Positions 14,789-22,775 of a DNA stretch of 64,000 nucleotides are shown here, piece after piece (position 1 is the first letter of the stretch; the number at the start of each line of letters is the position of its first letter). A program made the translations under genes and the position numbers. This stretch comes from Bradyrhizobium sp. CCGB12. GTDB taxonomy: Bacteria; Pseudomonadota; Alphaproteobacteria; Rhizobiales; Xanthobacteraceae. The notes under the pieces were generated by a model. That model was not told the origin of the DNA, searched no databases, and saw only the letters and a program-made list of their open reading frames with translations. Location: positions 6,014,001 through 6,078,000 of the forward strand of contig NZ_JANADO010000001.1 in the NCBI RefSeq assembly GCF_024199845.1, written 5' to 3'.

Positions 14789-16447
14789 ATGAAAGAGAGC
14801 TCGCCAACCGAAAAGATGGGGAAGAGAGCGACGATTTATGCTCGATTCTCAACCGATCTACAGAACGAGCGTTCGATTGAAGACCAGCTTACACTTTGTA
14901 ACAGCTATGCAGAACGCGAAGGCTTAATGGTTGTCAGCACCCATGAGGATCGAGCTCGTTCTGGTGGCTCGGTCATGGGACGCGAAGGCCTTCTGCGGAT
15001 GTTGAACCAAGCGAGGGAAAAATCCTTCGACGTAGTGATCGTCGAAGCGCTCGATCGCCTCTCTCGCGACATGGAAGATCTCGCCGGCATCCATAAGCGA
15101 CTATCTTTTCTCGGCATCGAGATCCGGGCGGTCCACGAAGGCGTCGTTAATACCGTGCTGGTTGGTCTTCGCGGCTTGGTCGGACAGCTCTACCGTGAGG
15201 ACAACGCCCACAAGGTGCGTCGTGGTCAAGCAGGCCGGGCCAAACAAGGTTTGGCTGGAGGTGGCCTAACATACGGATACGCCGTGGTCGCCGGAAGGAG
15301 CGGCGAACGAGTCATCGTGGAAGCCGAGGCACAAGTGATCCGGCGTATCTTTCAGGAATACGTGGACGGTCGAACGCCTCGCGAAATCGCGTACCGTCTA
15401 AACAAGGAGAGGGTATCGCCTCCTCGAGGGCGCGTGTGGAATGCCTCAACTATCAATGGCAACGTTGAGAGGGGGGCCGGAATTCTCCAGAACGAGCTTT
15501 ATGCAGGGCGGCTCGTCTGGAACAAGGTCAGAATGGTGAAAGATCCCGAATCGGGAAAGCGCCTGTCGCGCCCAAATCCTAAGTCAGACCGGCAAGTTAC
15601 CGCAGTGCCGCATCTTGCAATAATCAGTCCAGAATTGTTCGCAACTGCTCAGCAACGCAAAGGGGAGCGAAGTCGCGGACATCCAAATCACCAACGCCGG
15701 CCTCGCCGGATGCTGTCTGGCCTACTCCGTTGCGGTTCATGCGGCTCGGGCATGGCAACCAATGGGCGGGACAAATCGGGGCGCGTTCGCATTCGCTGCT
15801 CGGCGGCGACGGAGAGCGGCACATGTTCTGACGCCAAGACGTTCTATTTGGACACCGTCGAGAGTGCCGTCCTCAGTGGGCTCAAGACCGAGTTGCGCGC
15901 CCCGAAAGTTATTGCGGAATACATATGCACGTATCTCGAGGAGAGGAAGCGCCTCGCAGCTTCATCAATCGCAAAGCGGCACCGCCTTGAGCAGCAGCTT
16001 GGGCAGCTAAACCGGGAAATCGAACGACTGGTCGATGCGATTGCAAAGGGACACGGCAATCCATCCGTTCTTGGTCCCCGATCCACAGCCTTGGATGCCG
16101 AACGAACGCGGATAATGCAGGAGCTGCAGAATGAACCGCCAGCCGCGGAAGAAATCGCGCTGCATCCGGCCATTCTCAAACGGTATGAGGAGCAACTCGG
16201 TCGGCTTCAAGAAGCACTGGGTAAAGGCGTCAGTGCGGGCGACGGGGAGGCCGCAGAAGCCATCAGAGACTTGGTCGATACTGTCACTGTATTCCGCGAT
16301 TCAGGACGTCCAGGTGGTATAGCCGTAGACATAGCAGGCCGGCTAAACGCCTTGCTGGGGGAAAAGGCCTATCCGAACCAAGTCAAAGGAGTGTGGGGAA
16401 AGGTGGTAGCGGGAGAGGGACTCGAACCCCCGACCCCAGGATTATGA
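14789..16447 (+). CDS. large serine recombinase (site-specific integrase)
   Basis: 552 residues from ATG 14789 (ATG 14816, MGKRATIYARFS, is an alternative). The resolvase domain shows the nucleophile in YARFSTDLQ (Ser21), then EALDRLSRDMEDLA. A recombinase domain follows (GLTYGYAVV, then YNPEVDG-like EYVDGRTPREIA), then a zinc ribbon (LRCGSCGSGMATN with later RCSAATESGTCSD), and a C-terminal coiled coil around residues 390-430. The gene runs straight into a tRNA-Met gene: the last residues VAGEGLEPPTPGL are the antisense of the tRNA, and the stop lies inside it. It is probably the integrase of an element inserted at the tRNA 3' end, and looks intact. Confidence 0.93.
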   Translation: MKESSPTEKMGKRATIYARFSTDLQNERSIEDQLTLCNSYAEREGLMVVSTHEDRARSGGSVMGREGLLRMLNQAREKSFDVVIVEALDRLSRDMEDLAGIHKRLSFLGIEIRAVHEGVVNTVLVGLRGLVGQLYREDNAHKVRRGQAGRAKQGLAGGGLTYGYAVVAGRSGERVIVEAEAQVIRRIFQEYVDGRTPREIAYRLNKERVSPPRGRVWNASTINGNVERGAGILQNELYAGRLVWNKVRMVKDPESGKRLSRPNPKSDRQVTAVPHLAIISPELFATAQQRKGERSRGHPNHQRRPRRMLSGLLRCGSCGSGMATNGRDKSGRVRIRCSAATESGTCSDAKTFYLDTVESAVLSGLKTELRAPKVIAEYICTYLEERKRLAASSIAKRHRLEQQLGQLNREIERLVDAIAKGHGNPSVLGPRSTALDAERTRIMQELQNEPPAAEEIALHPAILKRYEEQLGRLQEALGKGVSAGDGEAAEAIRDLVDTVTVFRDSGRPGGIAVDIAGRLNALLGEKAYPNQVKGVWGKVVAGEGLEPPTPGL

Positions 16448-16480
16448 TTCCCGTGCTCTAACCAGCTGAGCTACCCCGCC
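16404..16480 (-). tRNA. tRNA-Met (CAT), elongator type
   Basis: 77-base cloverleaf with encoded CCA. The acceptor strand GGCGGGG pairs with TCCCGCT, the D-arm is GCTC...GAGC, and the anticodon loop is ATCATAA with anticodon CAT. The T-arm is GGGGG-TTCGAGT-CCCTC. It matches the usual alphaproteobacterial elongator Met tRNA; tRNA-Ile(CAT) is the less likely alternative. Its 3' end is the insertion target of the adjacent serine recombinase. Confidence 0.93.
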
Positions 16481-16747
16481 ACAGGGTCGCGAACGGCGGA
16501 ACGGCCGATCTCGCGAACGCGCGGCATATAAGGAAGGGGGCGGCGGGAAGTCAATCCGCGTTTGTGAAAAGCTTCCGCCTTCGCCAAGGCTTCGGCGCAA
16601 CAAGTCGGCGAGTAAACGGGCGATTTTGGACAGATTCGTAGGATTTTGCGCCACCAGACTCACGGAGAGTCCCCTCACCCGGATCGCATCTGCGACGCGC
16701 TCCGGCCTCTCCCCGCGGGCGGGGAAAGGCGAAGAACGCGAACCCGC

Positions 16748-17104
16748 CTATTTCGGCCGCACCGTCGGATCGCCGCCGGGGCTGCCGGGGGGCGGAATCA
16801 CCGGGGTGTTGCCGCCGGTGTCGGGCGCGGGGGCGTGCATGTCGGGGTCGACGCCCGAGGGCGGGCAGAGCACGCCGTCGGATTTCGCCAGTCTGTCGCC
16901 GAGCGGTTCCCGGGACTGGCCGGTGGTGGTGCCGTCGGCCTGCCGGTTCGGGCGGTCCTGCGGCATGCAATTGGCCGCATGTTGCGGGGACGGCGGCGCA
17001 GTCTGTTGCGGCGGCGTCGCCGGGGCGGGTGGAGCCTGCGCGATCGCGCTGCCGGAGGCGGCGATCATGAGGCTAGCCAGGATGATGTTTGATGTCGTGC
17101 GCAT
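16748..17104 (-). CDS. secreted Pro-rich hypothetical protein
   Basis: 118 residues with a signal peptide (MRTTSNIILASLMIAASGSAIAQA) cleaved near residue 23. The mature part is low-complexity and Pro/Gly-rich, with a lone Cys at about 46 and another near 80. It is probably a periplasmic or surface protein of unknown role. It is the first backbone gene after the accessory region. Confidence 0.7.
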   Translation of the reverse strand: MRTTSNIILASLMIAASGSAIAQAPPAPATPPQQTAPPSPQHAANCMPQDRPNRQADGTTTGQSREPLGDRLAKSDGVLCPPSGVDPDMHAPAPDTGGNTPVIPPPGSPGGDPTVRPK

Positions 17105-17150
17105 GGGAAGGAAACGCGCATCTCGCGCGCCCCGTTCCCTGCCCGCATGA

Positions 17151-17789
17151 TCACGATTTGCGGTAGCGGATCAGTGAAAAATGCCCCATCGGCGGCATCG
17201 GACGGCGCTCGGCGAGCGTGATGCCGCCGTGTTTCTCCGCCCAGTTGACCAGACGGTCCCACGGGAATTCCGGGCGCCAGCCGAGGCGGCGGGCGATGGG
17301 TGCGAAGGCGAGCTCGAACAGTTTGCGCGGGCCGCTCTCGGCACCGATGTGATTGACGAGGATCAGCTCGCCGCCATGCTTGAGCACCCGGACGAACTCG
17401 TCGAGCGTGCCTTCGGGATCGGGCACGGCGGTGATGACATATTGCGCGACCACCGCGTCGAAGAATTGGTCGGGGAAGGCGAGGTTCTTCGCATCCATCA
17501 CCGAGAGCACTTCGACATTGGAGAGGCGCAGCGCACGTACGCGCGCCTGCGCCTTGCGCAGCATCGGCTCGGAGATGTCGACGCCACAGATTTTCGTAGT
17601 GCGCGCGTAATCGGAGAGCGAGAGCCCGGTGCCGACGCCGACGTCGAGGATGCGGCCGCCGATGCGATCGGCCTCCGCGATCGTCGACTGCCGTCCGGCG
17701 TCGAACACCTTGCCGAACACGAGATCATAGACCGGCGCCCAGCGGCCATAGGCCTTCTCGACCCCGGCCCGCGAGATGTCTGCTGCCAT
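17151..17789 (-). CDS. pmtA: phosphatidylethanolamine N-methyltransferase, PmtA type
   Basis: SAM-dependent methyltransferase that converts phosphatidylethanolamine stepwise to phosphatidylcholine, a major rhizobial membrane lipid. 212 residues. The N terminus (MAADISRAGVEKAYGRWAPV) and the YDLVFGKVFDAGR segment are characteristic of Rhodobacter/Bradyrhizobium PmtA. The SAM-binding loop is ILDVGVGTGLS (about residues 46-56), and the post-I acidic residue lies in ICGVDIS. Other class I methyltransferases are possible, but the N terminus favours PmtA. Confidence 0.85.
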   Translation of the reverse strand: MAADISRAGVEKAYGRWAPVYDLVFGKVFDAGRQSTIAEADRIGGRILDVGVGTGLSLSDYARTTKICGVDISEPMLRKAQARVRALRLSNVEVLSVMDAKNLAFPDQFFDAVVAQYVITAVPDPEGTLDEFVRVLKHGGELILVNHIGAESGPRKLFELAFAPIARRLGWRPEFPWDRLVNWAEKHGGITLAERRPMPPMGHFSLIRYRKS

Positions 17790-17865
17790 GCCCCTGCCCT
17801 GCGCGAAACTCTTAGAGTGTGATGACTGTCGGTGAAATCAATGTCAGCCCCGCGCGCGGTCTGCG

Positions 17866-17991
17866 CCTCTCCCGCTTGCGGGAGAGGTCGGCACGCAGTG
17901 CCGGGTGAGGGGTTCTTTCCGCTCGCGAGATATCGCTGGTGGAGAGAACCCCCTCCCCAACCCTCCCCCGCACGCGGGAGAAGGGGCGCAC
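17866..17991. repeat. intergenic palindromic repeat
   Basis: Begins with the hairpin CTCTCCCGCTTGCGGGAGAG and ends with a related, inverted CCCGCACGCGGGAGAAGG. The two halves read toward each other across a central TGAGGGGTTCT / AGAACCCCCTC pair. It is typical of dispersed REP-like elements of Bradyrhizobium between convergent or tandem genes. Confidence 0.75.
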
Positions 17992-18025
17992 TTCCGTTGT
18001 CGCGAGAGTGCGATCCGATCGCATG

Positions 18026-19207
18026 TCAGCCGCGGACCGCTTCCACCAGCGGCCTCGCCGCGCTCGCCGTCACCTTCGCGGCGGCGCTCTGGATGAAGCC
18101 GCCGCCGAGCACGCGCGCCTGCCCCGAAGGCGCGTCGTAGAACACGCAGGCCTGGCCCGGCGAGACGCCCTCCTCGCCGGCGACGAGCTCGACCTCGTAA
18201 TGGCCATTGCCGCCGCGCAGCCACGCAGCTTGCGGGCTGCGGGTCGAGCGCACGCGCACGAACATCTCGAGGCCGGCGCCGATGGCGCGGTCGATGTCAC
18301 CGTCGCCGATCCAGTTGACGTCGCGCAGCACGATGCGGTGCATCTTCAGCGCATCACGCGGGCCGACGACAACGCGGCGGTTGGCGGCATCCAGCCGCAC
18401 CACAAACAGCGGCGCGCTTGCGGCGATGCCGAGGCCGCGGCGCTGGCCGACGGTGAAATTGGCGATGCCATTGTGCCGGCCGAGCACGCGTCCGTCGAGA
18501 TCGACGATGTCGCCGGGGTCCATCGCGTTCGGCCGCAGGCGCGTGATGATGTCGGTGTAGCGGCCCGTCGGCACGAAGCAGATGTCCTGGCTGTCGTGCT
18601 TGTCGGCGACGGCGAGGCCGAAGCGGCGCGCGAGCTCGCGTGTCTCTGGCTTGGTCATGTCGCCGAGCGGAAAGCGCAGGAAGTCGAGCTGTGACTGCGT
18701 GGTCGCGAACAGGAAATAGCTCTGGTCACGATCGCTGTCGGCCGCGCACACCAGCGCGCGCGAGCCATCGTCGCGGCGGCGCGAGGCGACGTAATGGCCG
18801 GTGGCGAGCGCCTGCGCGCCGAGCTCGCGCGCGGTCTTCAGGAGGTCGCGGAATTTTACGGAGCGATTGCACTCGATGCACGGCACCGGCGTCTCGCCGA
18901 GCGCGTAGCTGTCCGCAAAGTTGTCGATGACGGATTCGCGAAAGCGGTCCTCGTAGTCGAGCACGTAATGGGGGATGCCGAGCTTGGCCGCGACGTCGCG
19001 GGCGTCGTGGATGTCCTGACCGGCGCAGCAGGCGCCCTTGCGGTGGGTCGCCGCGCCATGGTCGTAGAGCTGCAGCGTGATGCCGACGACGTCGTAGCCT
19101 TCAGCCTTGAGCAGCGCAGCCGTCGTCGAGGAATCGACGCCGCCCGACATGGCGACGACGACCCTGGTATCCTCAGGACGGCCTTCGAGATCCAGACTGT
19201 TGAGCAT
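18026..19207 (-). CDS. mnmA: tRNA-specific 2-thiouridylase
   Basis: Thiolates U34 of tRNA Lys, Glu and Gln in the cytoplasm. 393 residues from ATG 19207 ([20 protein letters not shown]). The PP-loop motif is AMSGGVDSS (about residues 19-27). The catalytic Cys pair lies in [10 protein letters not shown] and ICFVPTGRY. The frame stays open far upstream, but those codons are repeat-derived and do not belong to the family. The start codon sits in a 15-base tandem repeat (19201-19245), leaving only a weak AAGG as ribosome-binding site. Confidence 0.95.
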   Translation of the reverse strand: MLNSLDLEGRPEDTRVVVAMSGGVDSSTTAALLKAEGYDVVGITLQLYDHGAATHRKGACCAGQDIHDARDVAAKLGIPHYVLDYEDRFRESVIDNFADSYALGETPVPCIECNRSVKFRDLLKTARELGAQALATGHYVASRRRDDGSRALVCAADSDRDQSYFLFATTQSQLDFLRFPLGDMTKPETRELARRFGLAVADKHDSQDICFVPTGRYTDIITRLRPNAMDPGDIVDLDGRVLGRHNGIANFTVGQRRGLGIAASAPLFVVRLDAANRRVVVGPRDALKMHRIVLRDVNWIGDGDIDRAIGAGLEMFVRVRSTRSPQAAWLRGGNGHYEVELVAGEEGVSPGQACVFYDAPSGQARVLGGGFIQSAAAKVTASAARPLVEAVRG

Positions 19208-19245
19208 GGGCCTTATGAGCTTGGGCCTTGTGAGCTTGGGCCTTG
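19201..19245. repeat. three tandem 15-base repeats spanning the mnmA start codon
   Basis: Plus-strand units at 19201-19215, 19216-19230 and 19231-19245 share TGAGCWTGGGCCTTR. The first unit has A where the others have T, and this single difference creates the ATG start of mnmA on the minus strand. Confidence 0.85.
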
Positions 19246-19535
19246 GGGTTCTGACGGCGGCGTGCGGCGCATCCGCGATTTCTGTGCTTCTCGCGGGACA
19301 TCGGCTGTCCCCGGGAACCCTGGTTCCCCCGGGGGGCACGACTGCCCGGTCGAAAGCGGCTGAGAGTGACCTCTTTAATATAGGCGGCATTCCGGTGAAG
19401 CAATCACGCGGGCGGCCGGCTTAGGGCAATTCTTGCCGGGGAGGCAGAAATGGCGGGGTCGCGGAGCCCTCGCGGCGGCAGCATCGATTTCCACAAAATA
19501 TTGATTTTGCTACCGAAATTCACAGAAAAAGACGC

Positions 19536-19551
19536 TGGCCCGCTCCTTGCT
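19536..19551 (+). promoter_or_regulatory. sigma-54 promoter upstream of fliK
   Basis: TGGCCCGCTCCTTGCT has the exact GG-N10-GC spacing of -24/-12 promoters. It is 36 bases before the GTG start of fliK. FlbD, the sigma-54 activator encoded in the same block, is the likely partner. Confidence 0.8.
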
Positions 19552-19586
19552 ACCTCCATGCCGAAGATGTTTCCAGGGGGTCGCCT

Positions 19587-21221
19587 GTGGTCGGTCGGAC
19601 GTCAGATGTCGTGGCAAGCGTGCAAGTCCAGAGCGCGCAGCAAAAGCCTGCCCGGTCGCAAGCGGCGAAAGATAGTTCCGCAACCGGCTCCTTCGGCTCG
19701 CTGGTCGACAGCAACACCCAGGCGATCGACAACAACGCGCAGGCGCAGGACACCGCGCCGCGCCGGAGCGATTCCGCCTCATCGTCCTCCTCGGATCGGG
19801 CTGCGCGCGACACATCGGCCACGGATGAGGCCTCGCAGAGCAGGGCGAACAACGACAGCGACGCGTCAGCACCCGCCCGGAACGACGACAAGAGCGACAA
19901 GCCCAGCGACACGACGGCCGATCCGGCCAAGGACGCCGGCAAGACCAAGGACAAGGCCGAGGCCTCCGACGCCAAATCGGCGGACAAATCCGACGAGACC
20001 AAGGGCGACAAGACCGACGGCACCGACACCCCCGCCACTGCGGTCGATGCGTCTGCCGCCGCGCCGACCGATGCAGCGCAGACCGCCGTGCCGGATCCGA
20101 ACGCGATCCTCGTTGCCGCGCCGGTCGTGCCGGTCGATCCGAATGCGGCTGCGAACCAGGCCACTGGCACCCCCTCACCGCTGACCATCGCCGCCGCCGG
20201 CCTCGCCGCCAGCGCCTCCACCGCCGCGCAGATCCAGGGCACCAAGACCGACACCGCCACGGCAGGTGACAAGAGTGCCAAGACCGCGGACGTCGAAGTC
20301 GATGCGGACACCACAACGACGCTCGGCGAGACCGCGACCGGCACGCCGGAGGCCACCACGGCGGATGCGAAGGCGAACGGCGGCCTGATCGCCGCCGTCG
20401 ACCAGGGCACGCCCAAGACCTCGTTCAAGGCCGCGGCCACGGCGCAGGCCCAGACCGACATCTCGAATATCGGCCAGGACACCGGCAAGGCGAACGCAGC
20501 GACGACGCAAACCCCGGCCACCGCAGCGGCCACCAACACCGCGCATGCCCAGACCGGCAAGCCGCAGGCCGACGCCGGCGCAATCGACGCGAAGACCGGC
20601 GCGGCCGACCGCAGCGCGGATGCCGCGCCGGCGACGGCAAATACGCACGCGCATGCGGGATCGCAAGCGACCATCGCCCCGACGGACACCAGCGCACAAG
20701 CCGCCTCCGCCGTGCAGGCACCGCTGACCAACACCACCTCAGCCGCGACGGCATCGGCCGCGACGCTGACCGCGACCGCGGCCACCAACACGGCCGTGCC
20801 GATCAGCGGCATCCCGATCGAGATCGCGGCCGCGATACGCTCCGGCAAGTCCCGCTTCGACATCAGCCTCGATCCGGCCGAGCTCGGCAGGATCGACGTC
20901 CGCATCAATGTCGACCGCAACGGCCAGGTCACCTCGCATCTCACCGTGGAGAAGCCGGAGACGCTGCAGATGCTGCGTCAGGACGCGCCGCAATTGCAGC
21001 GCGCGCTCGACGATGCCGGCCTCAAGACCGGCAGCAACGGGCTGTCCTTCAGCCTGCGCGACCAGAATTCGTCGGGCCAGAATTCCGGCCAGAACAACGA
21101 CAATGGCGGCAATGCCCGCCGGCTGATCATCAGCGAGGACGAATCCGTTGCCGCTGCGCCCGTCGGGCGCGGCTACGGCCGCATGCTCGGATCGAGCAGC
21201 GGCATCGACATCAGAGTGTGA
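19587..21221 (+). CDS. fliK: flagellar hook-length control protein
   Basis: 544 residues from GTG 19587. About 400 N-terminal residues are low-complexity Ala/Thr/Asp/Lys-rich, the ruler-like region of FliK. The C-terminal domain (about 410-500), with SRFDISLDPAELGRIDVRI and later VEKPETLQMLRQDAPQLQ, is the conserved Flg_hook domain that switches export specificity. A sigma-54 promoter lies just upstream, and flgD starts 13 bases after the stop. GTG is the only reasonable start in this position. Confidence 0.92.
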   Translation: MVGRTSDVVASVQVQSAQQKPARSQAAKDSSATGSFGSLVDSNTQAIDNNAQAQDTAPRRSDSASSSSSDRAARDTSATDEASQSRANNDSDASAPARNDDKSDKPSDTTADPAKDAGKTKDKAEASDAKSADKSDETKGDKTDGTDTPATAVDASAAAPTDAAQTAVPDPNAILVAAPVVPVDPNAAANQATGTPSPLTIAAAGLAASASTAAQIQGTKTDTATAGDKSAKTADVEVDADTTTTLGETATGTPEATTADAKANGGLIAAVDQGTPKTSFKAAATAQAQTDISNIGQDTGKANAATTQTPATAAATNTAHAQTGKPQADAGAIDAKTGAADRSADAAPATANTHAHAGSQATIAPTDTSAQAASAVQAPLTNTTSAATASAATLTATAATNTAVPISGIPIEIAAAIRSGKSRFDISLDPAELGRIDVRINVDRNGQVTSHLTVEKPETLQMLRQDAPQLQRALDDAGLKTGSNGLSFSLRDQNSSGQNSGQNNDNGGNARRLIISEDESVAAAPVGRGYGRMLGSSSGIDIRV

Positions 21222-21234
21222 GGAGTATTCGCAA

Positions 21235-21948
21235 ATGACCACCACGAATGCCGCCACCGCCCCGACGCCCGTCTCCGGCACGACCCCGACGTCTTCGTCG
21301 TCGTCCTCGTCAAGCTCGAGCCTGGGATCGTCCACCGGCGCGACGCTCGCCGGCAATTTCCAGACCTTCCTGACACTGCTGACGACGCAGCTTCAGAACC
21401 AGAACCCGCTGGATCCGCTCGACACCAACCAGTTCACCCAGCAGCTGGTGCAGTTCGCCGGTGTCGAGCAGCAGCTCAAGACCAACGATTCACTTTCCCA
21501 GCTTGTCACCCTGCAGCAGACCACGCAGGCAACCCAGGCGCTGGGCTTCGTCGGCAAGACCGCTTTGGTCGACGGCTCGACCGCGACCATGACGAACTCG
21601 TCAGCGACCTGGCATCTCAACGTGCCGACCGACTCGACCGTCGACATCACCGTCGCCAATTCCACCGGCCAGACCGTGTTCACCGGCAAATATACCGCCG
21701 CCGCCGGCACCGACATTCCCTTCACCTGGAGCGGCATGGGCAATGACGGCACGCAATGGCCCGACGGCAAGTACACGATCTCGGCCACCGGCAAGGATGT
21801 GGCGGGCAACAATGTCGGCATCGCCGCGCAGGTGCAGGGCGTGGTGTCATCGGTCGACCTGACCCAGTCGCCGCCGCTGCTCACCATCGACGGCGCCAGC
21901 TACACCCTGAGCCAGGTGAAGAGCATCATCGCCACCAGCAGCAATTGA
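21235..21948 (+). CDS. flgD: flagellar hook capping/assembly protein
   Basis: 237 residues from ATG 21235 behind GAGGAG. A Ser-rich linker (about 17-30) precedes the conserved N-terminal region FLTLLTTQLQNQNPLDPLDT, diagnostic of FlgD. The C-terminal half shows the FlgD Ig-like/TUDOR pattern (FTWSGMGNDGTQWPDGKYTI). It is co-transcribed with fliK and acts at the growing hook tip outside the membrane. Confidence 0.95.
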   Translation: MTTTNAATAPTPVSGTTPTSSSSSSSSSSLGSSTGATLAGNFQTFLTLLTTQLQNQNPLDPLDTNQFTQQLVQFAGVEQQLKTNDSLSQLVTLQQTTQATQALGFVGKTALVDGSTATMTNSSATWHLNVPTDSTVDITVANSTGQTVFTGKYTAAAGTDIPFTWSGMGNDGTQWPDGKYTISATGKDVAGNNVGIAAQVQGVVSSVDLTQSPPLLTIDGASYTLSQVKSIIATSSN

Positions 21949-21972
21949 GGCTGCAGCTTCCGCATACTCGGT

Positions 21973-22093
21973 GTCGTCCTGGCGAAAGCCAGGACCCATA
22001 GCCACCGAAAGTCGTTTTCGTGCGAGGACGTGACCCCGAGCCTTCGCCAAACTACTCCCTGGGGTAATGGGTCCTGGTTTTCGCCAGGACGAC
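21973..22093. repeat. long intergenic palindrome (REP-like)
   Basis: Starts GTCGTCCTGGCGAAAGCCAG and ends with the inverted copy TTCGCCAGGACGAC, with GGACCCAT / ATGGGTCC also paired. The element could fold into one long hairpin between flgD and sciP. The same pattern is seen elsewhere in the window. Confidence 0.8.
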
Positions 22094-22316
22094 GTTTGAG
22101 GGCCTTCCCGCATCGCGTTCAGGCCCCGTTCGTTAGTAAAGTATTTACGAAGTCCCCCTCGGCCGGCCCGGACTCATCCGTCCCGTCGGCCGAAACGGGC
22201 GCGTTCCCGCAAGTTTCAACGAGAATTGTATTGAAGCCTTAGGCTTAGCGGATTTTTAAGCCGCGGGGCGTAGGGTCATGGCGTGAGTTCAGTGGTTGAG
22301 AGTTTGTGAGTACGCC

Positions 22317-22592
22317 ATGACAGAACCCCATCGCCCGAGGGTAAAATACGTCATCGGGCCGGACGGCAGTCCGTTGACGATCGCGGATCTGCCTGCACCC
22401 GGCACCAAACGCTGGGTCATCCGCCGCAAGGCCGAAGTCGTCGCCGCTGTGCGTGGCGGACTTCTCTCCCTCGAGGAGGCCTGCAGCCGTTATACCCTGA
22501 CGGTCGACGAATTCCTCTCCTGGCAGTTTTCCATCGACCAGCACGGTCTGGCGGGTCTTCGCACCACCCGCATCCAGCAATATCGCCAGTAA
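22317..22592 (+). CDS. sciP: SciP family CtrA antagonist (DUF1153)
   Basis: 91-residue protein, ATG 22317. The sequence from VKYVIGPDGSPLTIADLP through RWVIRRKAEVVAAVRGGLLS to DEFLSWQFSID is the highly conserved DUF1153 helix-turn-helix protein. In Caulobacter SciP binds and inhibits the cell-cycle regulator CtrA, which drives early flagellar genes. Its place directly before fliF fits that role. It is followed by a strong terminator, so it is probably transcribed separately from fliF. Confidence 0.9.
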   Translation: MTEPHRPRVKYVIGPDGSPLTIADLPAPGTKRWVIRRKAEVVAAVRGGLLSLEEACSRYTLTVDEFLSWQFSIDQHGLAGLRTTRIQQYRQ

Positions 22593-22621
22593 GCGATCCG
22601 GAAATCTGCGGCTTTTGAAGA

Positions 22622-22654
22622 AAATCGGCCTCGCCCCGCGAGGCCGATTTTTTT
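22622..22654 (+). terminator. Rho-independent terminator after sciP
   Basis: A perfect 13-base-pair stem (22622-22634 with 22638-22650) with a 3-base loop is followed by a run of Ts. It separates sciP from fliF. Confidence 0.9.
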
Positions 22655-22690
22655 CTTGATGTTGACTTTTGTCCCACCTCTTAACCTTCG

Positions 22691-22698
22691 TTAACCAT
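22691..22698 (+). promoter_or_regulatory. CtrA-type half site before fliF
   Basis: TTAACCAT at 22691 is the classic CtrA half site. A second TTAACC ten bases upstream (22681) gives TTAA-N6-TTAA, one base short of the usual N7. It lies 78 bases before the fliF start, consistent with CtrA control of class II flagellar genes. Confidence 0.55.
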
Positions 22699-22775
22699 AT
22701 CGAAACCATCACCTAGGCAATAATTGCCCACTCGGCCTTTCCAGTGAAAGCAGCCGAATCTGTTGGGGCGGTTGC

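Noticed and set aside
19201..19245. CRISPR-like direct repeats
   Set aside because: The 15-base units are contiguous without spacers and there are no cas genes in the window.
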